From Flavobacteriales bacterium (GTDB lineage Bacteria; Bacteroidota; Bacteroidia; Flavobacteriales_F; PHOS-HE28), in NCBI GenBank assembly GCA_016710685.1, contig JADJVC010000001.1, positions 365,336-429,335 of the forward strand: DNA of 64,000 bases, in the 5' to 3' direction. A model generated the notes under the pieces. The model was given only the letters and a program-made list of their open reading frames with translations, did no database searches and was not told the DNA's origin. Both the position numbers and the translations under genes were made by a program. Positions 1-6,996 of the stretch are shown piece after piece (positions within the stretch are counted from its first letter, which is position 1; every line of letters begins with the position of its first letter).

Positions 1-1240
1 TGCGTGATGAAGGCGGCCAAAAACCCTCGCTGCCGATGCCGGCCTCCGGGGTCATGGAATAGATCTTCGGCTTGCTGGTCTGTTCGCCGTACATCCAGTC
101 GTCACTATCACCATTGGTCACGTAGTTCACGGTCTGGTCGCCGGTGCCGTTGAGGTAGTGGTTATCGCGCGCCAGCAAAATGCCGTATTCGCTGAAAGCC
201 GCGGAATCCGGGGTGTAGATCGAATACTCATAGCCCCAAGGGTAGATCAGCAAATTGCCGTAGGTGTGGTAGTTCAACGCGAGGCGGAATTGGTGAGCGT
301 TGCAGAAGTCGCGCATCGCCTGCGTCTCCGGCTCGGAAAATGCGCTTTCGCCGCGATACACTTCGGAGCCGCCGTTCGGTGAGGAGCCGCTGTTGTCATA
401 GCCCCATTCGTATCCGTAATTGCGGTTGAGGTCCACGCCGATGGTGCCATCGCCATTGTCGCGACGGTTCTTGCGCCACATGCCACCGCCGTTCGGGTTG
501 GTGGTTTCGTTGTACACGTATCCGTCCGGATTCACGCAGGGAACGAAGTACATTTCCGTGTTATCCACCAACCAAGTCACCTCTGGGTCGGTGCCATAGT
601 TTTCCAACAGGTGCCACATGTAGAAGATCACCTGGCTGAGCGATGCCGGTTCGCGGGCGTGATGGAGCGCGTTGTAAAGCACTTCAGGCTTGCCTTGGTC
701 CACATTGGGATTGTTGGAGATCCGCACCATGTAAAGGGACCGGCCCTCCATGCTTTCACCAATTGAGGCTTTGGCGCTGATGAGGTTCGGATATGCCGCC
801 GCCATCTGGTCCAGGATATCCTTCATCTCGTCCCATGTGTAATAGCCGCCCATCGTCCCGAGATTGAAAGGCGCGGGCACGGCAATGTCCGCGGGTGGGG
901 CGCATTCAACGCTGCGATGATCTGCGGGTGCAGGATCATTGGCATGGGCCACGTAATACGCCTGCACATCGGCAATGTCCGTGTGGAAGGGAATGCCGTT
1001 CTGCTGAAGGATCGCGAGTTCAGTATCGGACAGGTCCGTGGTGATGGACACGCCCGGTTTCATCTCGCCATGGTCCGCCGCGATGCCAAGCCGCATCAAC
1101 TCCGCCGCTCCGCCCGGAAGCGCGGAAATGTCTACAGTGACGCGGGAATAATGTGCGGGGTGCTGAGCATTGGCGCTGAACGTGAAGCTGAGGACCAAGG
1201 CGAAGGTGAGGGAGCGCAAGCAAGAGGGAGTAGGTAACAT
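1..1240 (-). CDS. Secreted M14 zinc carboxypeptidase, 3' end outside window
   Basis: This is a metallocarboxypeptidase of family M14 (carboxypeptidase T type) that removes C-terminal residues from peptides outside the cytoplasm. The 413 visible residues start with a signal peptide (about residues 1-26, ending SANAQ), then a propeptide-like stretch, then the catalytic domain from about residue 130. The first zinc motif HHARE is seen with ligands H194 and E197, followed by NPDGY near 238, DLNRNY near 270 (substrate carboxylate binding) and the third ligand in NYHTYG (H325). The gene runs off the left edge, so the catalytic Glu and any T9SS sorting tail are not visible. The ATG at 1240 is chosen because a signal peptide follows directly. 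The family is certain, the substrate is not. Confidence 0.93.
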   Translation of the reverse strand, partial: MLPTPSCLRSLTFALVLSFTFSANAQHPAHYSRVTVDISALPGGAAELMRLGIAADHGEMKPGVSITTDLSDTELAILQQNGIPFHTDIADVQAYYVAHANDPAPADHRSVECAPPADIAVPAPFNLGTMGGYYTWDEMKDILDQMAAAYPNLISAKASIGESMEGRSLYMVRISNNPNVDQGKPEVLYNALHHAREPASLSQVIFYMWHLLENYGTDPEVTWLVDNTEMYFVPCVNPDGYVYNETTNPNGGGMWRKNRRDNGDGTIGVDLNRNYGYEWGYDNSGSSPNGGSEVYRGESAFSEPETQAMRDFCNAHQFRLALNYHTYGNLLIYPWGYEYSIYTPDSAAFSEYGILLARDNHYLNGTGDQTVNYVTNGDSDDWMYGEQTSKPKIYSMTPEAGIGSEGFWPPSSR

Positions 1241-1442
1241 GGAGATTTTTGGGTAATGAGGTATTGACGTGGAATGCGCGATGGGCGGCGTACAGGAAAT
1301 CCGCAATCGGCACTGGTGTACGTTGTGTCCCGGAGCCGAGCAATCCGGATTTTTTCGGAACGCAAGTTAGCGGCTCTGTTACAGGAGCCGGTTTCCGCTT
1401 TGTCAGTCATGGGTAACTTTCGGACCGAATTGTACTGTATCC

Positions 1443-1829
1443 ATGCGAAGCTTACCATTGTCCGCGCTCTTGTTGACGTTGCTGTCTTTCGCCTGCAAAA
1501 AGGAGGAGAAGCCCCGCCTGCAGGCCACGTTCCACGCCACCTGCCGCGATTGCGTGGTGAGCTACGCCGTGGGGCCGGAACAGTCCCGAGAGGACACGCT
1601 GCACGGCATACCAGTTGCAGGGTCGTCGGACACGTTACCGGAGGTTTGGGAGAAAAGCGTAGAACTTTCAGAAGGAGACAACCTGTTCCTCCGTGCCTGC
1701 CGCATCCGCACGGACACGGCCTTCGGCACCATTTCCGTAACTGTGGACGGTGGTGTGCGTTCCCTGCAAGCCGCAGTTGACACCACAGCCGAATGCGCTG
1801 AGATCAACCAAGCGGGGCACGCGCAGTAA
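1443..1829 (+). CDS. Small predicted lipoprotein, unknown function
   Basis: The 128-residue product has a hydrophobic leader with a lipobox (LLSFAC, Cys about 18) followed by a lysine/glutamate-rich linker, as in Bacteroidota outer-membrane lipoproteins. The mature part holds a Cys pair (CRDC near 34-37) and further Cys at about 86 and 118, so disulfides are possible. The C-terminal half alternates hydrophobic and polar residues like a small beta fold. I recognise no domain. It stands alone on the plus strand between two minus-strand genes. Confidence 0.6.
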   Translation: MRSLPLSALLLTLLSFACKKEEKPRLQATFHATCRDCVVSYAVGPEQSREDTLHGIPVAGSSDTLPEVWEKSVELSEGDNLFLRACRIRTDTAFGTISVTVDGGVRSLQAAVDTTAECAEINQAGHAQ

Positions 1830-1886
1830 ACGAGAGCAGGAAACTGGACGGATCAGCTGATGAGACGGATCAGCTAATCCAAGTCT

Positions 1887-2576
1887 TCAATCCACCAAGC
1901 TGAACTTGAACCGCATGGTGCGGATCATGGGCTCGGAGCTGCTGTAGCCAGAGTCGTAAGCATAGCCGTAGCCGGAATCCGCATTGTAGTCTTCAGCAGC
2001 GATTAATTTGCCGAGTTTGCGGCCACCCATCACAGCTAAACGCTCAGCCTTGGCACGCGCTTGATTGAACAAGCGTACCGTTAGGTCGTCCAGCGCGTTC
2101 GGTGCGGGATCTTTCTTCCATTCCGCTACGCTTCCGGTAACGGAACCGCGCTTGCGCAACCAATCCACCAGCGTTTTCAGCTCTTCTTCGGACTTCAGCT
2201 CAACGCGCAATGCAGGTGTCTCGGAGTATCCGGATTCATAGCCGCTGATGGTGTAAGGGTCATATCCGTTAGGTGCTTCGGTCACGTTGTACTTCTGGTT
2301 CTTCAACTCTTTCTCCAGCTTCTCCCGTACCTTTTTCACGCGCTCGTTGCTTTCCATTTGGATCTTTTCATAGTCCATATCATCGGAAAACTCCATGGTG
2401 GCGAGTGCTTCGTCCACAGGCGCTATGTCGTACGCAATGCCGCCGCTCAACGTGGGCAGCGTGTCGCTTACAACGAGATAAATGGCGTTATCCGCAAATT
2501 GGGAAACGTCGCTCTGGGCATGGGCCGCAGTGAAGCCCAACGTGCAGGCAGCGAGTAGAAAGTAGGTGGTCTTCAT
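1887..2576 (-). CDS. Secreted SIMPL/DUF541-like protein
   Basis: The product has a signal peptide (ATG at 2576, cleavage after TAAHAQ) and about 210 mature residues. The repeated pattern of long beta strands with a conserved RLFNQARAKAERLA helix and a late MGGRKLGKL segment resembles the C-terminal part of the SIMPL (DUF541) fold of periplasmic proteins of unknown role. A Gly/Tyr/Ser-rich stretch (GYGYAYDSGYSSS) precedes the last strand. A longer in-frame ATG at 2648 would put the signal peptide inside the protein and overlap the next gene, so it is rejected. The family call is moderate. Confidence 0.65.
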   Translation of the reverse strand: MKTTYFLLAACTLGFTAAHAQSDVSQFADNAIYLVVSDTLPTLSGGIAYDIAPVDEALATMEFSDDMDYEKIQMESNERVKKVREKLEKELKNQKYNVTEAPNGYDPYTISGYESGYSETPALRVELKSEEELKTLVDWLRKRGSVTGSVAEWKKDPAPNALDDLTVRLFNQARAKAERLAVMGGRKLGKLIAAEDYNADSGYGYAYDSGYSSSEPMIRTMRFKFSLVD

Positions 2577-2641
2577 GCTACAAATATGGGATGAACCGGA
2601 GTGCTTGAGCAAGTGAGTGGAACTTGTCCTCGGAATGGCGC

Positions 2642-3142
2642 TCAGCAATAACGTGCCAGCCAGGTTTCCTTCAACGGCACTTGGAACCGTTCCCGCAGGT
2701 CGCCCACCGTTGCAACCATGTCATTGAACACCATGGTTTCTGCGGAAAGCTCGCCGCTCTTCAGCAAGTCTTCAACCTCCTGTGCGCGACAGACCCGCAC
2801 TTGTCCGTTTTTCTGGTAGAGCACCACCATGCGATCGGTCAGGGAATGTCCCAGTTCCCGCTCCAATTTTTGAATAAAATGAACGCTTGTATCAATGCTG
2901 CACCCGCTGGCTCCGGCTTGGGTTTCATCTACCGCTAACACCACGAAATGGTCGTGCAGCACGTCCACGGCAGCCGCGAGCTGTGCACCATGTGCGGCCC
3001 ACGATTTAGCAAAAGCGGCCCCGCGTGCTGCGAGCATTTCCAGTTGCGCCGGTGTGAAAGCCACAGCACTTTTGTATACCCAGACACGAGCGTGTGCAGG
3101 CATGCGGTCCAAAACGGAAGGTGTTGCGGAAAGGGTTGCCAT
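2642..3142 (-). CDS. Conserved Bacteroidota protein of about 166 residues, function unknown
   Basis: A soluble 166-residue protein without signal peptide or membrane segment. It begins with a segment on acting in place (ARVWVYKSAVAFTPAQLEML), has a central FVVLAVDE strand and ends in helical sequence. Proteins of this size and type in Bacteroidota are often labelled ABC transporter ATPase, but no Walker A or signature motif is visible here, so that label is unsupported. The upstream spacer contains CATCTTTG, a variant of the -7 box, just before the ATG. It lies immediately downstream of maf on the same strand. Confidence 0.7.
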   Translation of the reverse strand: MATLSATPSVLDRMPAHARVWVYKSAVAFTPAQLEMLAARGAAFAKSWAAHGAQLAAAVDVLHDHFVVLAVDETQAGASGCSIDTSVHFIQKLERELGHSLTDRMVVLYQKNGQVRVCRAQEVEDLLKSGELSAETMVFNDMVATVGDLRERFQVPLKETWLARYC

Positions 3143-3166
3143 GGTACAAAGATGCGGAGGTTCGAA

Positions 3167-3769
3167 TTAGCTGCTCAAGCCTTCGGCCATTCCTTTCAAC
3201 GCAGCATAAACCCGATGCATAGGCAGCCCCATAACCGTATAGAAACTGCCCTCAATGCGTTCCACGGTGGTAAAGCCCAACCAGTCCTGCACACCGTAAG
3301 CACCGGCTTTGTCCAACGGCATATGGCGTTCCACGTAGTAGGCGATCTCTTCCGCCGACATGGATGCGAAGCGAACCTTCGCGGTATCGGAAAAACTCGT
3401 TGTAGCACTTCCAGTGCGCAGACAAACGCCTGTGATAACGCGGTGTTCTTTACCTGCCAAAAGGCCAAGCATGCGTCGTGCGTCTTCCGCGTCCACGGGC
3501 TTGTTCAGCAGCAATTCGCCCAGCAATACCGTGGTGTCCGCCGTAACGAGCACTTGGTCGTTGGCCAATTCCCCTTGCCAGGCCATGGCTTTTTTGCGGG
3601 CAAGGAATTCAGCCACTTCGGCGGCGGGCATCCCGGCAGGCGGCGTTTCGTCCACGTCCACACTGGTAATTTCCACCGGCAAGCCCAGTCCTTGCAACAA
3701 CTGGCGCCGGCGCGGACTGGCGGAAGCCAACACCAAGCGCCAAGGAAAAAGGGGAGGGGCCGGGCTCAT
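3167..3769 (-). CDS. maf: Maf-family nucleoside triphosphate pyrophosphatase
   Basis: Maf proteins hydrolyse non-canonical or excess nucleoside triphosphates (dTTP/UTP in the YhdE type) to the monophosphate and pyrophosphate. The 200 residues contain the full signature: LASASPRRRQLL at the N-terminus, the ADTTV catalytic segment, KP-DAEDARRML, the DKAGAYGVQ motif and the GSFYTVMGLP motif near the C-terminus. Length matches the family. The start codon overlaps the ubiA stop by 4 bases (ATGA), so the two are very likely translationally coupled. Confidence 0.95.
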   Translation of the reverse strand: MSPAPPLFPWRLVLASASPRRRQLLQGLGLPVEITSVDVDETPPAGMPAAEVAEFLARKKAMAWQGELANDQVLVTADTTVLLGELLLNKPVDAEDARRMLGLLAGKEHRVITGVCLRTGSATTSFSDTAKVRFASMSAEEIAYYVERHMPLDKAGAYGVQDWLGFTTVERIEGSFYTVMGLPMHRVYAALKGMAEGLSS

Positions 3770-4797
3770 AAAACTTTGGGAATAAAGAACGCAAAAGCCA
3801 CCGCCACGGCCATGGCGAATTTCAGGATGTTACCGGCGGTGTTGAAGCCTTGACGGTCGTGGGCGTTGTACGTAAAACCCGCTGAAAGCAGCATGGGTAT
3901 TACGATCCCGGCGCCGATATACCAGTACGAAAATTTGTCGGTTAGCACTACGGAGCGCACCAAAAGCAGTGCGATCACCGCCACGGCGAGGTAGAATAAA
4001 GTGAAGGCTTTCGCCCATTGAACGCCCAGCACGATGGGGACGGTGCGGCATCCGTCGGCGGCATCACCCTTCACGTCCGCCATGTCCTTTTGGAGCTCGC
4101 GGACCAATGTTGTCACAAAGGCGAAGGCCGCGAAACCGATGATCCAGCCCCACAAGCCGGAGAACCCGAATTTCACTTCCATCTCCGTTCCATTGCCTAA
4201 GCCAACAGTGGCGCTGGTGCCGTAGGCCTGCGCCAACGCCGGGATCTCGTACAGGCCCACGGTCAACGGCACCAAAGCCACCAGGAACGCTACCAGTCCG
4301 TTGCCCAGCAGAAAGGCGCGTTTCAATTTCGTGCTGTAGAACCACAACGCCCCCGCAGCGAAAATGGGCACCAATGCCAACAACGGTTGACCGCTCTTCC
4401 ACGCTGTGAATAAGCCGAAAAGCACGCCAAGACCGGTCAAAACCAAATGCCCCAACATCGCCACGCGGCGTTTTACACTGCGCCCCACGATCACGGCCTC
4501 GGGCTTGTTCACCCTGTCTATCCGCGTGTCGAAATAGTCGTTGATCACATTTCCTCCGGCAGCGATCAAAACCGTGCTGGCCACCAACAACCAGAACAAC
4601 GGCCCGCTGAAGCCATGGGTAAAAATGTTCCCCGGCACTTTTTCGAACACGGTTGCGCCCGAAGGTTGCGCCATGGCAGCCAGATCCGTGGAACTGGCAT
4701 CGAGGTACGCTTGCACCACGCCATAGCGCATCGCCACCATGGTGAACACGATGATGATGAGATTCAACGGGCGGGTGAGCCGCAAAAAAGCTACCAT
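3766..4797 (-). CDS. UbiA-family polyprenyltransferase
   Basis: An integral-membrane prenyltransferase that transfers an isoprenoid chain to an acceptor; Bacteroidota members are often annotated as geranylgeranylglycerol-phosphate geranylgeranyltransferase. The 343 residues have about eight hydrophobic helices. The first Asp-rich motif is NVINDYFDTRID (residues 83-94) and the second is DMADVKGDAADG, both as expected for Mg-diphosphate binding. The ATG at 4797 is preferred over the longer open frame from 4866 because it overlaps the kdsC-like stop by only a few bases and leaves a normal N-terminus (MVAFLRLTRPLN). A roughly 50-residue insert sits in the first periplasmic loop. The acceptor is unknown. 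Confidence 0.9.
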   Translation of the reverse strand: MVAFLRLTRPLNLIIIVFTMVAMRYGVVQAYLDASSTDLAAMAQPSGATVFEKVPGNIFTHGFSGPLFWLLVASTVLIAAGGNVINDYFDTRIDRVNKPEAVIVGRSVKRRVAMLGHLVLTGLGVLFGLFTAWKSGQPLLALVPIFAAGALWFYSTKLKRAFLLGNGLVAFLVALVPLTVGLYEIPALAQAYGTSATVGLGNGTEMEVKFGFSGLWGWIIGFAAFAFVTTLVRELQKDMADVKGDAADGCRTVPIVLGVQWAKAFTLFYLAVAVIALLLVRSVVLTDKFSYWYIGAGIVIPMLLSAGFTYNAHDRQGFNTAGNILKFAMAVAVAFAFFIPKVL

Positions 4798-5318
4798 TGA
4801 TGCGCTTGCTCCGTTAGCCACTTTCCCTGCACCTTCATGGCCTGCTCGAGCACATCGCGCACGCAACCGCGACCGCCGGGAAAGCGAGAAACGTAGCGGC
4901 TAATTGCCTTCACTTCGGCTGCCGCATCGGCGGGGCAGCATGGAAGTGCGGTGCGCTGCATCACGCGCAGGTCCGGGATGTCGTCCCCCATGTAAGCGCA
5001 ACGGGCGGGATCTAACCCGGTGGTGGCGATGAGTTCATCCAGCTTAGCGCTTTTGTCCTTCACGCTAAAATGGTACTCCTTCACGCCCAAACGGGCTAAG
5101 CTTTGGACGATACCATCGGAAATCCCGCCGGTACAAACGATGATGCGCAAACCTTCCTTCAGCGCATGTTGCACAGCGTATGCATCGCGGGTGAAAAACG
5201 TGCGTACAGGGTCGATGCCCGGAGCCAATTGCACGGTACCGTCGGTGAATACGCCGTCTACATCGAACAGGAACGTGTCGATGCCGGCAAGCAGTTCTTT
5301 ATAGGTCTTGGTTTCCAC
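4791..5318 (-). CDS. kdsC: KdsC-like HAD-superfamily phosphatase
   Basis: A small capless HAD phosphatase of the KdsC family, which dephosphorylates 3-deoxy-manno-octulosonate 8-phosphate in LPS core sugar synthesis. The 175 residues carry motif I DVDGVFTDG (D19 and D21), motif II in IVCTGG, a lysine in the VKDKSAKL stretch and motif III MGDDIPDL. It overlaps the upstream DUF2520 gene by 20 bases and ubiA by a few bases, so it belongs to one operon. KdsC paralogs acting on other sugar phosphates cannot be excluded. Confidence 0.88.
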   Translation of the reverse strand: METKTYKELLAGIDTFLFDVDGVFTDGTVQLAPGIDPVRTFFTRDAYAVQHALKEGLRIIVCTGGISDGIVQSLARLGVKEYHFSVKDKSAKLDELIATTGLDPARCAYMGDDIPDLRVMQRTALPCCPADAAAEVKAISRYVSRFPGGRGCVRDVLEQAMKVQGKWLTEQAHQW

Positions 5319-6084
5319 GGTTGGCGGGGTGATAAGTGCGAAGGATAAGATCGCTTAACGCGGCATACGCGCGGCGAAGTTCGGGTTCGTCGTTCAACAG
5401 GTCCATTTGCTGCGCGATGGTGCGCACATCGCCACGGCGGGCGGGACCGGTCACCGCGTTGTCCGCGCCGTGCAAGGCCTTTTCCGTGGTGGCTTTCCAG
5501 AGGGGATGCACGAGGTCCGGTGCGATGTTGTGTGCCGATAGCAACCGCTCAGCTTCGCGCAGCAGGAACGTCGGAAAATTCGCGGCGATCACTGCGCTCA
5601 GGTGCAGCCGTTGCCGCAGTGAAAAAGGGAGATGCACAACCGTGGATGAGAGCCGCGCAGCCACCTCGTGCAACAAGCCCAGCGTGGCATCATCATCAGC
5701 ATCCACGATCAGCGGCACGCGCTGAAAGGAAACGGGCTCGCCGGGACTGAAGCTCTGGATGGGCCACAGCACGCCGCATCGTTCGTGGGGCTGAAGCAGT
5801 TCCAAGCCCTTGGAGCCGCTAAGGTGTATGATCGGTGTGCCATCAACAGGAAGCATTTCTGCAACGCTGCGAATGGCATCATCGCTAACGGCCAGTATGC
5901 GGAGGTCGGCCTTGGGCAGCGTGTCGTTCAACCCGAAAGCCGCGCAGCCAAATGCTTTGGCGAGCCCCGCGGCTTGGGCTTCATTCCGCCCAGCGACACC
6001 GGCAATGGAAAAACCCGCACCGCGCAAGGCGTGACCTAGGTGGAAGGCCAAACGACCGGTACCGATGAGGAGGACTGAATGCAT
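5299..6084 (-). CDS. Rossmann-fold plus DUF2520 protein
   Basis: An NAD(P)-binding protein related to pyrroline-5-carboxylate reductase/ketopantoate-reductase-like enzymes. An N-terminal nucleotide-binding motif (LLIGTGRLAFHLG) and an early LSGSKGLELL segment precede a helical DUF2520 C-terminal domain with the HLSAVIAANFPTFL helix. No substrate is established for the family. The ATG at 6084 is used because a longer open frame (to 6147) adds a non-homologous tail. First gene of the DUF2520-kdsC-ubiA-maf cluster. Confidence 0.85.
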   Translation of the reverse strand: MHSVLLIGTGRLAFHLGHALRGAGFSIAGVAGRNEAQAAGLAKAFGCAAFGLNDTLPKADLRILAVSDDAIRSVAEMLPVDGTPIIHLSGSKGLELLQPHERCGVLWPIQSFSPGEPVSFQRVPLIVDADDDATLGLLHEVAARLSSTVVHLPFSLRQRLHLSAVIAANFPTFLLREAERLLSAHNIAPDLVHPLWKATTEKALHGADNAVTGPARRGDVRTIAQQMDLLNDEPELRRAYAALSDLILRTYHPANRGNQDL

Positions 6085-6131
6085 GAGGCGCGAAGGTCGG
6101 GAGGAATGCGGATAGGAGGTTGAGTCTGATT

Positions 6132-6247
6132 TAAACCACAGAGGCACGGAGCATGCATGCTCGGCGCGGTGACCGCGTCGAAAGCGCTGGGCTTAGGCAA
6201 CTTGGTCTGAATTTCTCTGTGCCTCTTTACCTCCGTGGTGAAAGAAG
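6132..6247. repeat. Inverted pair of microrepeat units between divergent genes
   Basis: At 6132-6151 the minus strand reads CTCCGTGCCTCTGTGGTTT; at 6213-6243 the plus strand reads a matching run ending CTCCGTGGTGAAAG. The two copies face outward, each towards the start codon of the neighbouring gene (DUF2520 at 6084, antitoxin at 6264). They could fold together into a long hairpin. Same family as the copies near 12.4, 23.8, 28.2, 32.0, 34.0 and 44.2 kb. Confidence 0.75.
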
Positions 6248-6263
6248 CGGTTAGCTTTGAATC

Positions 6264-6641
6264 ATGGACCTTAAGACCCTCAAGCTCGAATTGCTCGAAC
6301 GCATTGCTCTCTTGGATGACGAAATCCGCCTATTGGCATTGAAGCGCCTGCTGGATTCCCCGCGTGGCTATGGCATTCCCAACGACAACCTCAGCGTTGT
6401 GAAGGAAGATGCGGAGCCTTACATCAAGCTGGAGGACCGGAGCTATTCTGCGGAAGAGGTGCGGAAACTGATGGAGGAGTTGTTGCAGGCCAGGAACCAG
6501 AATGAAGACTTTGCCAGCGCTTTCACCCCGGAGGAATGGGAGGCCATGGACCGGGAAGGCGTGGAGGCTGAAAGAGATGAAGGTACTTTCCTCACCATTG
6601 AAGAAGTAATGGAGCGCATGCGCAAGGATCTTGGGAAATGA
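6264..6641 (+). CDS. Antitoxin of a type II toxin-antitoxin pair
   Basis: A 125-residue acidic protein encoded just before a ParE/RelE-type toxin and overlapping it by 4 bases (ATGA), the standard antitoxin-toxin order. The first 35 residues form a Leu-rich helix pair (LELLERIALLDDEIRLLALKR) seen in a group of addiction-module antitoxins from Bacteroidota. The middle carries EEWEAMDREGVEAERDEG and the end TIEEVMERMRKDL. No classical HTH is evident, so DNA binding is inferred only from context. Confidence 0.75.
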   Translation: MDLKTLKLELLERIALLDDEIRLLALKRLLDSPRGYGIPNDNLSVVKEDAEPYIKLEDRSYSAEEVRKLMEELLQARNQNEDFASAFTPEEWEAMDREGVEAERDEGTFLTIEEVMERMRKDLGK

Positions 6642-6934
6642 GCTTGCCGGTAAAGGTTTCCGGCGCAGCAGCGCAGGAGATACTTGAAATACAACGGTAT
6701 CTGGAAGAAGCCAATGTGGGTGCTGGTGTTCGATTCAGAACCGATTTGGAACGTTGCCTTCAGATCATTCAGCAATATCCCGGAGGAGCGCGAATTCGAT
6801 ATCGGAATTATCGCTCGATTCCAATTGAAGCATTCAGCTTTCACTTGATATACGCTGTACGCTCAAACTGCATTGTCGTACATCACGTCCGCCACATGCG
6901 ACAAAGGCCGTTGAAGCGCTACTTCGGAAGATAA
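6638..6934 (+). CDS. ParE/RelE-family toxin
   Basis: A 98-residue basic protein of the ParE/RelE toxin superfamily. The family pattern is clear: an N-terminal strand (LPVKVSGAAAQEI), two helices (QRYLEEANV, FRTDLERCLQII), the QQYPGGARIRYRNYRSIPI turn, a strand with FSFHLIYAVR and a terminal VVHHVRHMRQRP strand. Targets in the family are ribosome-bound mRNA (RelE) or gyrase (ParE); sequence alone does not decide. Translationally coupled to the antitoxin. Confidence 0.88.
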   Translation: MSLPVKVSGAAAQEILEIQRYLEEANVGAGVRFRTDLERCLQIIQQYPGGARIRYRNYRSIPIEAFSFHLIYAVRSNCIVVHHVRHMRQRPLKRYFGR

Positions 6935-6996
6935 GCTTTACGGCCCAAGGCCAACAGTAACGTTGCGTAACCGTTGCCTCGTAGCGTCGTTGCGGT

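Noticed and set aside
2642..3142. Annotation as ABC transporter ATPase
   Set aside because: No Walker A, Walker B or LSGGQ-type motif is present in this 166-residue protein.
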